A DNA stretch of 64,000 nt from NCBI GenBank assembly GCA_964633355.1, contig CAZWGO010000010.1, positions 1-64,000 on the forward strand. The letters run 5' to 3'. The first letter of the stretch is position 1, and the number at the start of each line of letters is the position of its first letter. The position numbers and the translations under genes were made by a program. The notes under the pieces are model-generated. The model was not told where the DNA came from and made no database searches. It saw only the letters and a list, made by a program, of their open reading frames with translations. This document shows, piece after piece, positions 52,897-60,723 of the stretch. Source of the stretch: Micavibrio_B sp964633355. Its GTDB lineage: Bacteria; Pseudomonadota; Alphaproteobacteria; Micavibrionales; Micavibrionaceae.

Positions 52897-52920
52897 CCTC
52901 CCCCCATGTATGGGGGGAGG
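52897..52920. repeat. REP-like palindrome 1
   Basis: CCTCCCCCCAT-GT-ATGGGGGGAGG, perfect 11-base arms around a 2-base centre, followed by a G-rich run GGTTGGGTGGGGGG. Read on the minus strand, its context (CCCCCACCCAACC before the palindrome and GAGAAG after) parallels palindrome 2, so the two are inverted copies. Confidence 0.75.
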
Positions 52921-53003
52921 TTGGGTGGGGGGGTATGTAATTTGGCATTGTAGCAAAAGGGCGGATTATTTTGTGCCGAACTGGACCAACCCCTCACCTT
53001 GAT

Positions 53004-53027
53004 CCTCTCCCCTTGAAAGGGGAGAGG
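53004..53027. repeat. REP-like palindrome 2
   Basis: CCTCTCCCCTT-GA-AAGGGGAGAGG, perfect 11-base arms. The preceding CCCCTCACCTTGAT and the following AAAAG are typical of REP units of the CCCTCACCC...CTCTCCCC type. With palindrome 1 it forms an inverted pair 83 bases apart, like a BIME. Confidence 0.8.
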
Positions 53028-53148
53028 AAAAGAATGGTAAAAATGGGATCGAGGTCCCCTCTGGTTTTCCTTGGGGATGGCCGAAAAACGGCGTGGCTTT
53101 TCTCGGTGAAGCCTAACGCATTCAGCATGACGTGGTTTTAGAGCGAAT

Positions 53149-54585
53149 TCAAGAAATGAATTTTCGCTCTTCGGGCTTGAACTCTTCCGGATCGAGACGT
53201 CCTTTGCCTTCAAAGTGAACGGCATTGCGGCCATTATGCTTCGAGAGATAAAGCTGTTCATCAGCACGCTTGATAATGTCGAGATACTTCGCAGGGTCGG
53301 CATCGTCCGCTTCGAGCACCAGACCGCCAAAGGAACTGGTGACAGTGATCTCACCACCCGGAGCTGCGCATGGAAACGGTTTATCAGCCACGGCGCGGCG
53401 AAGACGTTCCCCGACCATATAAGCAAGATCGGGCGTAATATCAGGCAGCAGCGCAATAAATTCCTCACCGCCCAGACGAGCGACAAGGTCGAAACTGCGA
53501 AGCGAGTCTTTCATACGCTGGGCAAATATTTTCAGGATTTCATCGCCAACATTATGGCCATAGCTATCGTTGATTTTTTTGAAGTGATCGATATCCATGT
53601 AAATAAGACCCATGGATTTTTTCTGCACTTGCGTATTTTGCAGCATTTTCTGCAAGTGGACTTCGAAATAACGGCGGTTATACAGGCCGGTCAGCGCATC
53701 GGTCAGAGCCATCGAGAGCGAGATTTCGTAATTGGCTCTCAAGCGCTCCTGGAAACGCTTGCGACGAATTTGCGTACGCACCCGCGCCAGTAACTCGTTC
53801 CGGTCTACAGGGCGCAGAATATAGTCATGCGCCCCTATTTCGAGGCCATGGGCGATTTTCGGCATGTCTTCTTCATTGCCAAGCATGATAATCGGCGCAT
53901 TACGCGTTTTCTCATTCGAGCGCAAATGCGAACAGAAGCGCAAACCGTCTTCGTTTTTCAAATTCAATGAAACAATAATCAGATCAAAATCGTTATTATT
54001 GATATGCTGCAAGGCCTGCAGACCGGTTTCAGCCTGTATGATTATATCGTTATCCCGTTGCAGCGTTTCCTTGATCTTATTGATCTCAAACGCCATGTCC
54101 TCGATGACAAGCACGCGCGCACCATCGACCGGCTGGGTCATCACTGTCGAATTTTCGTCAACCACGCCAAGCTGTGACGCCGTCGTTTCCCGCGCCCGCC
54201 ATTCATCGATGGTCATTTTCAAACGCACCAAGGAGCGTACTCGCGCCATCAGCGCGATATCATTGACCGGCTTGCTGAGAAAATCGTCCGCGCCGTTTTC
54301 AAGGCCGCGTACACGGTCTTCGGCATCGGTCAATGCCGTCACCATGACAACCGGAATATGCGCAACTGCCGGATTGGCTTTAATGCGACGACAGACTTCA
54401 AATCCGTCCATGCCGGGCATCATAACATCAAGCAGCACCAAATCAGGGCTATGCTCGACGATCTTCTGCAAAGCCTCTTCACCACTCGATGCCGTCACGA
54501 CATCGTAATATTCGCTATGGAGCTTGGCTTCCAGAAGCTTGACGTTGGGGAGGATATCATCGACAACGAGTACGCGTGCAGACAT
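53149..54585 (-). CDS. pleD: Diguanylate cyclase response regulator PleD
   Basis: Makes c-di-GMP to control the swarmer-to-stalked-type transition in relatives. It has 478 residues. The order is REC1 with phosphorylation Asp53 in LVLLDVMMPGMDG, REC2 (about 150-275, a degenerate receiver whose would-be acceptor region reads FDLIIVSLN, without Asp), then GGDEF from about 300. The active site is LGGEEF, with the product-inhibition I-site RSFD five residues before it. This is the classical PleD arrangement, and the order divK-pleD is as in Caulobacter. It lies 10 bases after divK. Confidence 0.95.
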   Translation of the reverse strand: MSARVLVVDDILPNVKLLEAKLHSEYYDVVTASSGEEALQKIVEHSPDLVLLDVMMPGMDGFEVCRRIKANPAVAHIPVVMVTALTDAEDRVRGLENGADDFLSKPVNDIALMARVRSLVRLKMTIDEWRARETTASQLGVVDENSTVMTQPVDGARVLVIEDMAFEINKIKETLQRDNDIIIQAETGLQALQHINNNDFDLIIVSLNLKNEDGLRFCSHLRSNEKTRNAPIIMLGNEEDMPKIAHGLEIGAHDYILRPVDRNELLARVRTQIRRKRFQERLRANYEISLSMALTDALTGLYNRRYFEVHLQKMLQNTQVQKKSMGLIYMDIDHFKKINDSYGHNVGDEILKIFAQRMKDSLRSFDLVARLGGEEFIALLPDITPDLAYMVGERLRRAVADKPFPCAAPGGEITVTSSFGGLVLEADDADPAKYLDIIKRADEQLYLSKHNGRNAVHFEGKGRLDPEEFKPEERKFIS

Positions 54586-54595
54586 GTAACTACCT

Positions 54596-54988
54596 TTACG
54601 CTTTAACTGCTACGTCGTCAGAAGACGCAAGATATTTTTGTACAGTCTCAAGGAATTTCGTGACCGAGATTGGTTTGGAAATATAATCTTCACAGCCGCC
54701 TTCGCGGATTTTCTGTTCATCGCCCTTCATGGCAAAGGCCGTAACCGCAATCACCGGAATTGACTTTAATTCTTCATCTTCTTTCAGCCAGCGCGTGACA
54801 TCGAGGCCTGATATTTCAGGCAACTGGATATCCATCAAAATCAAATCCGGCTTTTCTTCACGCGCGAGCTTCAACACATTGTGGCCGTCTTTGGTTTGCA
54901 CAGTTCCAATGCCATGCGCTTCCAGCAAATCATGAAAGAGTTTCATATTCAGTTCGTTGTCTTCAACGATTAAAACTTTTTTACTCAT
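54596..54988 (-). CDS. divK: Response regulator DivK
   Basis: Single-domain receiver that controls cell polarity and the CtrA pathway in alphaproteobacteria. It has 130 residues from the ATG at 54988; an upstream extension overlaps the eipB gene and is rejected. Acidic pocket VEDNELNMKLFHDLLE, phosphorylation Asp53 in LILMDIQLPEISG, Thr in AVTAFAMKGDE, Lys in YISKPIS. The FHDLLEAHG and AFAMKGDE stretches are characteristic of DivK. It is directly upstream of pleD. Confidence 0.93.
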   Translation of the reverse strand: MSKKVLIVEDNELNMKLFHDLLEAHGIGTVQTKDGHNVLKLAREEKPDLILMDIQLPEISGLDVTRWLKEDEELKSIPVIAVTAFAMKGDEQKIREGGCEDYISKPISVTKFLETVQKYLASSDDVAVKA

Positions 54989-55004
54989 TTTGGCTTTCTG
55001 GCTC

Positions 55005-55901
55005 CTAATTTTTACAAGTCTCTGGTGCAACTTTTTCCAAAGCCACAAGTTTTTGCCTTACGGTAAAATCGGCGTATTCGATCATCATATCACTAATGAT
55101 GCCATTTTCATGGAAAACCATTGATAATTCGTAATCGGATGCCGATTCAGGCGTGTTGGTCGGAAAGAAGGCCATGCGGACATTCCAGCCCGGCACATCT
55201 GTCAGACTATTATCAATGGAATTGGTTGACGCGGGCTTAAAGGAATTGCTTTTTTGCGGAGATATCTTGGACGCCTCCCCGCTTTTCTTGCCTTCTACTT
55301 TCGTTCCGATAAAGGAATTTATATCGACAGGACCCTCGTCATCGCTGCCGTCAAAAATACGCACATTATAAAACTTCTTTCCCTGACGCGCCTGTTCGAG
55401 AAGATTGATCGTATGGCCGGTCGGAAAAAGCGTATTGCGCGTTAAGTCAAAAGTCAGGTTTTCAGGAATGGAGTAGGTCGCCGTGCCGTCTGCCCCTTTT
55501 GCCGTCAAATCAGCGCGACCGCGAAGCTCTTCGTAAACTTCGCCGTTGCGTTTGCGGCGGGAAGAAAAGTTCAGAGACTTGCCATCAAAAGTTTCAAACG
55601 TCGTAAAATCGCTGCTAATATTGATCGACGGACTGTCGGCGTAATCGTAATTCAGACTGAAGCGGTGATTGGTGATCCAGCCTTCACAAGACGGCTTCCA
55701 CTCATAGAACATTTTTCCCGAGATATTGGCCATCTGGGAGCCGTTCTTCGTCGATACCAGTTGAACGTCATATAATGCCTTATGGGGCGTCAGACTCTGG
55801 GCTGGCCCCACGACAATCGGCGTTGCCGCCCATGCAGGAGCATGGAGCGCCAAAACAGTTAAAACTGTCATCAAAAAGGGAGAAGATACTCGCCCGTTCA
55901 T
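55005..55901 (-). CDS. eipB: EipB-like periplasmic protein (DUF1849)
   Basis: Cell envelope integrity protein of the EipB family, a periplasmic beta-spiral protein in Alphaproteobacteria. It has 298 residues with a signal peptide (cleavage after APAWA, about residue 25). The core begins LTPHKALYDVQLVS. The two conserved cysteines expected to form a disulfide are in PSCEGW near residue 72 and PETCKN at the C-terminus. Other family features: WITNHRFSLNY, LFPTGHTINLLEQARQG, and a hydrophilic linker around 210-235 (KKSGEASKISPQ). It is upstream of divK with only 16 bases to its ATG. Confidence 0.88.
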   Translation of the reverse strand: MNGRVSSPFLMTVLTVLALHAPAWAATPIVVGPAQSLTPHKALYDVQLVSTKNGSQMANISGKMFYEWKPSCEGWITNHRFSLNYDYADSPSINISSDFTTFETFDGKSLNFSSRRKRNGEVYEELRGRADLTAKGADGTATYSIPENLTFDLTRNTLFPTGHTINLLEQARQGKKFYNVRIFDGSDDEGPVDINSFIGTKVEGKKSGEASKISPQKSNSFKPASTNSIDNSLTDVPGWNVRMAFFPTNTPESASDYELSMVFHENGIISDMMIEYADFTVRQKLVALEKVAPETCKN

Positions 55902-56036
55902 CCAAGGACCTTGTCTGGGAAAAATTTTGCCTGCCTACCCTACATCAGGTGGCCTTCAATGCCTAGGTGCAACTGGGAAAACTTGGCCGGCCTTGGCTTA
56001 AGTCATTGATTTTAATAAATTCGTTATGCAAATATT

Positions 56037-56052
56037 TTGGCATGGAAGCTGC
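56037..56052 (+). promoter_or_regulatory. Candidate sigma-54 (-24/-12) promoter
   Basis: TTGGCAT-GGAAG-CTGCA: GG at 56039-56040 and GC at 56051-56052, exactly 12 bases apart, against the consensus TGGCAC-N5-TTGCA (two substitutions). No coding gene starts within 100 bases; a start near 56064 would produce the small RNA described next. An A/T-rich stretch lies just upstream. Confidence 0.55.
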
Positions 56053-56063
56053 AATACTATCAT

Positions 56064-56178
56064 TACCCTGAAGTTTGTAACGAACACGCTGCATTCCCTC
56101 CTCCCTCACACCCTCATGCAGCGGGTTTATCAAAAGGCCCGGCTGCAAGCCCCCTACTTGCGCCGGGCCAAATTTTAT
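56064..56178 (+). ncRNA. Candidate small regulatory RNA with CCTCCTCCC hairpin loop
   Basis: After the sigma-54-type promoter there is a stem of 8 perfect pairs (CGCTGCAT 56087-56094 with ATGCAGCG 56116-56123) enclosing a 21-base C-rich loop. The loop contains CCTCCTCCC at 56097-56105, an anti-Shine-Dalgarno sequence. A second, very stable hairpin follows (56136-56169: GGCCCGGC, bulged T, GCAAG, loop CCCCCTA, CTTGC, GCCGGGCC), then AAATTTTATT, a weak U-tract. CCUCCUCCC in a loop is the hallmark of the alphaproteobacterial CcsR/'cuckoo' sRNAs. Ends are predicted, not measured. It may instead be the 5' leader of the next gene. This covers most of the gene-free stretch 55902-56212; the part before 56037 shows only a GGCCGGCC palindrome. 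Confidence 0.6.
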
Positions 56179-56206
56179 TGACATAACGCATTTAAATCTC
56201 TATTGT
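56178..56206 (+). promoter_or_regulatory. Promoter of the GGDEF gene, apparently leaderless
   Basis: TTGACA (56178-56183), a 17-base spacer, then TATTGT (56201-56206). Transcription would start within a base or two of the ATG at 56213, and no ribosome site precedes that ATG. The promoter directly follows the terminator-like hairpin at 56136-56169. Confidence 0.65.
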
Positions 56207-56212
56207 CCTGCC

Positions 56213-56980
56213 ATGTCGAGATTTAAAGATAAGATCGTAGAGAAAAAACAAGCTCTCCAAAGACAAATGGCGTCCATGTCTGATGCCGAAAAAATTGAAT
56301 TCCTGATGAATAAACAAGTTGGTACAGAAGTTCTTCTTGAAAAAAAAGAGGACCAGGTCCGCATTCTTATTAAGACCAACCAAATTTTACAAACAGATGC
56401 TTACCATGATCGTCTTACTGGTCTTCCAAATCTTAGATATTTCGACGTTGTGGCTCCTACAATAATGGAGGCCGCTATACCGGAAGAGGATGGCGACGAT
56501 AAAAAACGTGTTAATTCGCTAGTTGCTGTATTTGTAGATGTGAATGGATTAGGCCCTATCAATAAAGAATACGGTGACAAATTCGGTGATAAACTACTTC
56601 AGACTGCGGCTACAGCATTGAAGACACATTTCCGCAGGACTACTGATCTTATGGGTCGAAATGATATCAAAGAAAATATAATTGCCCGAAAAGGTGGCGA
56701 TGAAATTGTTATTATGCTGTCCGACACCTCTGTTGATTTTATTGAAAAAACCATGGAAGAAATTAACAGTTCGACTTCATCAGAAATGGATGGCTATAAA
56801 ATCGATGTGAAATGCTCTTTTGGCGCCTCTGTTTATACTGGCCAAAAAGATTTTGAAGAAATGCACACAGAAGCAGATCGTAAGATGCAGGCTTATAAAA
56901 AGACAGCACCTAAGTCCCAAGTTACAGCTATAGGCGCTAAGCAACTAGCCCTTAAGCTGACTTTTTCTCCGCAGCCTTGA
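56213..56980 (+). CDS. GGDEF domain protein (probable diguanylate cyclase)
   Basis: A 255-residue cytoplasmic protein. The N-terminal 65 residues are helical and charged, likely a coiled coil (EKKQALQRQMASMSDAEKIEF). The GGDEF domain starts at DRLTGLPNLRYF. Metal and nucleotide residues are present (VFVDVNGLGPINKEYGDKFGDKLL, then ARKGGDEIVIML). The signature reads GGDEI, with Ile for the usual Phe, so activity is likely but not certain. There is no RxxD I-site. A near-consensus promoter lies immediately upstream, leaving no leader. The last 29 bases overlap the 3' end of convergent aspS. Base use is more A/T-rich than its neighbours. Confidence 0.85.
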   Translation: MSRFKDKIVEKKQALQRQMASMSDAEKIEFLMNKQVGTEVLLEKKEDQVRILIKTNQILQTDAYHDRLTGLPNLRYFDVVAPTIMEAAIPEEDGDDKKRVNSLVAVFVDVNGLGPINKEYGDKFGDKLLQTAATALKTHFRRTTDLMGRNDIKENIIARKGGDEIVIMLSDTSVDFIEKTMEEINSSTSSEMDGYKIDVKCSFGASVYTGQKDFEEMHTEADRKMQAYKKTAPKSQVTAIGAKQLALKLTFSPQP

Positions 56981-58772
56981 TCGGCTCGACCACGCGAATA
57001 TGGAGGTCTTTTAGCTGTTCTGCCACAACAGGGCTTGGCGCTCCCATCATCTGGTCTTCATAAGCCCCGTTCATCACGAAAGCATAGACCTCGCGCAAAT
57101 TCGGTTCATCGGCGAGCAGCATGACGATACGGTCTATCCCGAAGGCACAGCCCCCGTGAGGCGGGGCGCCGAAACGGAAGGCATTGAGCATGCCGCCGAA
57201 TTTTTTCTCGAGGACGTCGCGGTCATAACCGGCAATCGCAAAAGCTTTTTCCATGATGTCAGAGCGGTGATTGCGGATACCGCCGGAGGCCAATTCGAAA
57301 CCGTTACAGACACAGTCATATTGCGTAGCGAGAATCGTCAACGGATCTTGACCGTTTAGCGCATCCAGTCCGCCTTGCGGCATCGAGAACGGGTTATGGG
57401 AGAAATCAATCTTGCCGGTTTTTTCATCCGCTTCGTACATCGGGAAATCGACGATCCAGAAGAGTTTATAGATGCCTTTTTCACGCGCAAAAGCATGACC
57501 TTCCGGCAAATCGTCACAGATGCGGTCCCGCGCGCGGCCAGCGAATTTCGCCGCTTTTTCCGGCTTGTCGCAAACGAAGAAGATGGCATCGCCCTCTTCC
57601 AGTTTTGCGATTTTCTTCAGCTCTACTTGCGCTTCGGCTGGAATGAATTTCGCAATTGGTCCCTTGCCTTCGCCATCAGCGAACAGCACATAGCCAAGGC
57701 CTGGTGCGCCTTCGCCGCGTGCCCAGTCATTGAGTTTATCAAAGAAGCTACGGGCCTGATTTGAAACGGCAGGAGCGCGAATCGCACGCACGACGCCGCC
57801 TTTTTCAATTACGCCTTTAAAGGCATTGAAAGTGACGTCATCTCGTTTGAAGACTTCGGTCACATCGACGATTTCAAGCGGATTGCGAAGATCAGGCTTG
57901 TCGGAACCGTATTTCAACAGCGCGTCTTCGTATTTCATATTCGGCAGCCAGACGACTTTGTTGTCCGTGCCGGTCCAGCCAGCGAATTCCTCGAAAATGC
58001 CGCCGATAACGCCGGTCATAATTTCAAAAATATCTTCCTGTTGAACAAAGCTCATTTCAACATCGAGTTGGTAGAATTCCGCCAAGCGGTCGGCGCGGCC
58101 ATCTTCATCACGGAAACATGGCGCGATCTGGAAGTAACGGTCAAAGCCGGACACCATTAAAAGCTGTTTGAATTGCTGTGGCGCTTGCGGCAGGGCGTAG
58201 AATTTACCGGCATGAATGCGCGACGGCACGAGGTAATCTCGCGCGCCTTCCGGCGAAGACGCCGTCAAAATCGGTGTGTTAAATTCCTGAAAACCCCGAT
58301 CCCACATGCGGCGGCGCATGGAGGAGATGACATTATTGCGCAGGCGGATGCGGCTATGCATACCTTCGCGGCGCAAATCGAGGAAACGGTATTTCAGGCG
58401 CAAATCTTCGCCCGCGCCATCAGGTTCAGCCACCTGCAAGGGCAGGACATCCGCGCCGGACTGCAAAATCGCTTCATTGATATAAATTTCGATATCGCCT
58501 GTACTCAGGCGAGAATTCTTGGTTTCGCCAACGCGCTCGCGAACCTCGCCGGAGACGGTGACAACGGATTCGACCCGCCAGTGCGAGGCTTGCGCCAATA
58601 CAGGGGAATCAACGTCCACCACGCACTGGGTAACGCCATAGGTATCGCGCAAATCAATAAAAAGCACCCCGCCATGGTCGCGGATACGGTGAATCCAGCC
58701 CGAAAGTTTCACGGTCTGTCCGGCATGGCTGTTGCGTAATTCGCCGCAATTGTGGCTTCGATAGAGGTGCAT
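56952..58772 (-). CDS. aspS: Aspartate--tRNA ligase
   Basis: Class II aminoacyl-tRNA synthetase charging tRNA-Asp (possibly also tRNA-Asn, which cannot be judged here). It has 606 residues from the ATG at 58772. An N-terminal OB-fold anticodon domain (QTVKLSGWIHRIRDHGGVLFIDLRD, about 20-45, in two pieces) comes first. The catalytic core has motif 2 (CFRDEDGRADRLAEFYQLDVEMSF, read as FRDEDGRADR), a bacterial GAD insertion domain (about 290-420) and motif 3 (GGCAFGIDRIVMLL near 540). The length is normal. Divergent from rnd. Confidence 0.96.
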   Translation of the reverse strand: MHLYRSHNCGELRNSHAGQTVKLSGWIHRIRDHGGVLFIDLRDTYGVTQCVVDVDSPVLAQASHWRVESVVTVSGEVRERVGETKNSRLSTGDIEIYINEAILQSGADVLPLQVAEPDGAGEDLRLKYRFLDLRREGMHSRIRLRNNVISSMRRRMWDRGFQEFNTPILTASSPEGARDYLVPSRIHAGKFYALPQAPQQFKQLLMVSGFDRYFQIAPCFRDEDGRADRLAEFYQLDVEMSFVQQEDIFEIMTGVIGGIFEEFAGWTGTDNKVVWLPNMKYEDALLKYGSDKPDLRNPLEIVDVTEVFKRDDVTFNAFKGVIEKGGVVRAIRAPAVSNQARSFFDKLNDWARGEGAPGLGYVLFADGEGKGPIAKFIPAEAQVELKKIAKLEEGDAIFFVCDKPEKAAKFAGRARDRICDDLPEGHAFAREKGIYKLFWIVDFPMYEADEKTGKIDFSHNPFSMPQGGLDALNGQDPLTILATQYDCVCNGFELASGGIRNHRSDIMEKAFAIAGYDRDVLEKKFGGMLNAFRFGAPPHGGCAFGIDRIVMLLADEPNLREVYAFVMNGAYEDQMMGAPSPVVAEQLKDLHIRVVEPIKAAEKKSA

Positions 58773-58847
58773 AATCAAATCTTCCAGCTTTTTATTAGTT
58801 TCCCGCGTGTTATAACAGTCTCAAACCAAGCTTTAAAGCCTTTTTAC

Positions 58848-60011
58848 ATGACCCTGATTACCACTAATTCCGACCTGATCGCTTTTTGCCAGACCCTGAA
58901 GAACCAGCCTTTTATCACGGTCGATACAGAGTTTCTGCGCGACAAGACCTATTATTCCAAGCTTTGCCTGATCCAGCTTTCCGGCCCGGACAAGAACGCC
59001 GTGGCCGTCGATGTCTTGTCGCAAGACGAAGATCTGGATTTAAGCCCTGTCTGGGATCTGCTGACCGACCCAAAAATTCTGAAGGTTTTTCACGCGGCGC
59101 GGCAGGATCTGGAGATTATTCTTCAAATGGCAGGGAAAATGGTTCATCCCCTGTTCGACACGCAAGTTGCTGCGATGGTCTGCGGTCACGGGGAACAAAT
59201 CGGCTATGATAACTTAGTTTCTGATATTACGGGCCACAGACCGGACAAATCCTCGCAGTTTACCGACTGGTCTCACCGCCCTTTAAGCCAGCGCCAATTA
59301 TCCTATGCGCTCAACGACGTCATCTTCCTGATCGACGTGTACCATGCGCTGGCCAAGAAACTTGAAAAGACGGGCCGCATCGACTGGGTCAATGAGGAAA
59401 TGGCCTATCTAACTGATCCTCATACTTACGATACCGACCCGGAAGAAGCATGGAAGCGTCTGAAAATCCGCTCTGCCAAGCCAAAAGATCTTGGCGTTAT
59501 CTATGAACTGGCCAAATGGCGCGAGCAGGAATCACAGCGTAAAGACGTGCCGCGTTCCCGTATCCTAAAAGATGAAACTCTTCTTGATCTGGCGTTTCAG
59601 CAGCCGCAAACAATAGAGGACATGATCCGTATTCGCGGATTTTCCGCCGATATGGCGAAAGGCAAATTCGGCACGGCGGTCATGAAAGTAATCGAGACCG
59701 GCCTGAATATGCCCACCGATAAATTGCCGAAACTGCCGACGAAAAATATCCTGCCACAGAAACTTGTTTCGACTGTCGAGATGCTGAAAATGCTTCTTCG
59801 CATTCAGGCCAGTGAAGCGGGCGTGGCGATTAAACTCGTCGCCAGTTCGGACGATATCGAAGCTTTCGCGGTTAATCCCCAATCGGAAGAAGTGCCGTTC
59901 AACCAAGGCTGGCGCTATGACGTTTTCGGCAAATCGGCGCATGACTTATTGGCGGGCAAGATCTGCCTGAGCATCAAGAATGGTTCAATTTGCCTGCTGC
60001 CGGTGGAATGA
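58848..60011 (+). CDS. rnd: Ribonuclease D
   Basis: 3'-5' exoribonuclease that trims tRNA and other stable RNA precursors. It has 387 residues from the ATG at 58848. DEDD catalytic motifs: FITVDTEFLRDKTYYSKLCLIQL (Exo I, read as TVDTEF), KVFHAARQDLEI (Exo II) and RQLSYALNDVIFLIDVYH (Exo III). The HRDC domain follows (about 205-290: LAKWREQESQRKDVPRSRILKDE, in pieces) and a C-terminal second helical domain. Its last 38 bases overlap hdaA, which runs in the opposite direction. Confidence 0.94.
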   Translation: MTLITTNSDLIAFCQTLKNQPFITVDTEFLRDKTYYSKLCLIQLSGPDKNAVAVDVLSQDEDLDLSPVWDLLTDPKILKVFHAARQDLEIILQMAGKMVHPLFDTQVAAMVCGHGEQIGYDNLVSDITGHRPDKSSQFTDWSHRPLSQRQLSYALNDVIFLIDVYHALAKKLEKTGRIDWVNEEMAYLTDPHTYDTDPEEAWKRLKIRSAKPKDLGVIYELAKWREQESQRKDVPRSRILKDETLLDLAFQQPQTIEDMIRIRGFSADMAKGKFGTAVMKVIETGLNMPTDKLPKLPTKNILPQKLVSTVEMLKMLLRIQASEAGVAIKLVASSDDIEAFAVNPQSEEVPFNQGWRYDVFGKSAHDLLAGKICLSIKNGSICLLPVE

Positions 60012-60723
60012 CCTTTCCATACGGCTGGTTTTCCGGACCCTGTTCAATATTGATCAGCGCTTCCTGAATCAATTTCCGGCTCAATCCTTTTTTCGTTTCA
60101 AGCGACATCCGGCTGATTGTGTCGGCCAGACGTCTTGGCATCGCCCAGCTCCTGTCCATCCGAAGCAGCGCGTATTTCAGCAACTCTTCCGTCACCTGAA
60201 ATCCTTTGTCGTTGAGCTGCTTTCCCAATACCTGCAAAAGAATTTCATCATCAGGACTTTTAATCCGAAAACTGGTCGCACCGCGCAGGCGGGACGCCAG
60301 ATCGGGCAAATCTATATCGAGTTCGGATGGCGCGAAGCGGCTGGTTAGCAGAACATAACGCCCCGGTGTCGAATTGAAGAAATGATTATAAATATGAAAG
60401 AGCTTTTCTTCAGATTCTACATCTCCAATTAAAAGATGAAGCTGGTGGATAATAAGGTCACACGGCTTTGAAATCATTTCTTCAAGCGGCGTTTGCCGAA
60501 ATCTTTTGGCGTCGAATATCTCTGCATTGCTTTTATCCTGCCAAACGGAAGCCAGATGTTTTTTACCCGATCCTTCGTCCCCATAGACAATCAAAAACGG
60601 CACACGTCCCCAATCGGGCCATTTGTCGATAAAATCGATGGCCGTTTGATTGGATGGCCCGACGAAATAATTGTCGCGACCATAGGCCGTCCGAAAATCC
60701 AGATCGAAGGAAAGCTGCGTCAT
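59974..60723 (-). CDS. hdaA: HdaA-like DnaA regulatory protein
   Basis: DnaA-related AAA+ protein that, with the DNA sliding clamp, stimulates DnaA-ATP hydrolysis after replication starts (Hda in E. coli, HdaA in Caulobacter). It has 249 residues. The clamp-binding N-terminus is TQLSFDLDF. The Walker A is GDEGSGKK at 48-55 and Walker B is in CDLIIHQLHLL, where the usual acidic pair reads IIHQ, so ATP hydrolysis by this protein itself is doubtful. It lacks the DNA-binding domain of DnaA. The start overlaps the stop of the PerM-like gene. Confidence 0.85.
   Translation of the reverse strand: MTQLSFDLDFRTAYGRDNYFVGPSNQTAIDFIDKWPDWGRVPFLIVYGDEGSGKKHLASVWQDKSNAEIFDAKRFRQTPLEEMISKPCDLIIHQLHLLIGDVESEEKLFHIYNHFFNSTPGRYVLLTSRFAPSELDIDLPDLASRLRGATSFRIKSPDDEILLQVLGKQLNDKGFQVTEELLKYALLRMDRSWAMPRRLADTISRMSLETKKGLSRKLIQEALINIEQGPENQPYGKVIPPAAGKLNHS

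Larger units (their letters stand above)
52524..53117 (-). repeat. Composite dispersed repeat, copy 2 (blocks C, B, A inverted)
   Basis: Most of the 718-base gap between rpmG and pleD. On the minus strand it has block A at 53117-53054, B at 52661-52631 and C at 52545-52524, in the same order as copy 1 at 12029-12317. The spacers differ (392 and 85 bases here against 35 and 137 there), and two REP-like palindromes have entered the A-B interval. No coding frame is credible; the remainder of the gap shows only short G- or C-rich simple sequence. Confidence 0.75.

Noticed and set aside
52747..53486. Frames across the repeat-rich gap and the end of pleD, including a 216-codon minus-strand frame
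   Set aside because: Their translations consist of REP palindromes and simple sequence (runs of Pro and Gly), then run antisense-frame through pleD.
53149..54585. PleD as a three-domain protein with two active receivers
   Set aside because: The second receiver lacks an acceptor aspartate (IIVSLN), so I treat it as a degenerate adaptor domain.
55963..56184. Open frame of 73 codons on the minus strand
   Set aside because: It reads straight through the terminator-like hairpin, the C-rich loop stem and the sigma-54-type element, has no ribosome site and no recognisable protein features; the structured RNA explanation accounts for the sequence better.
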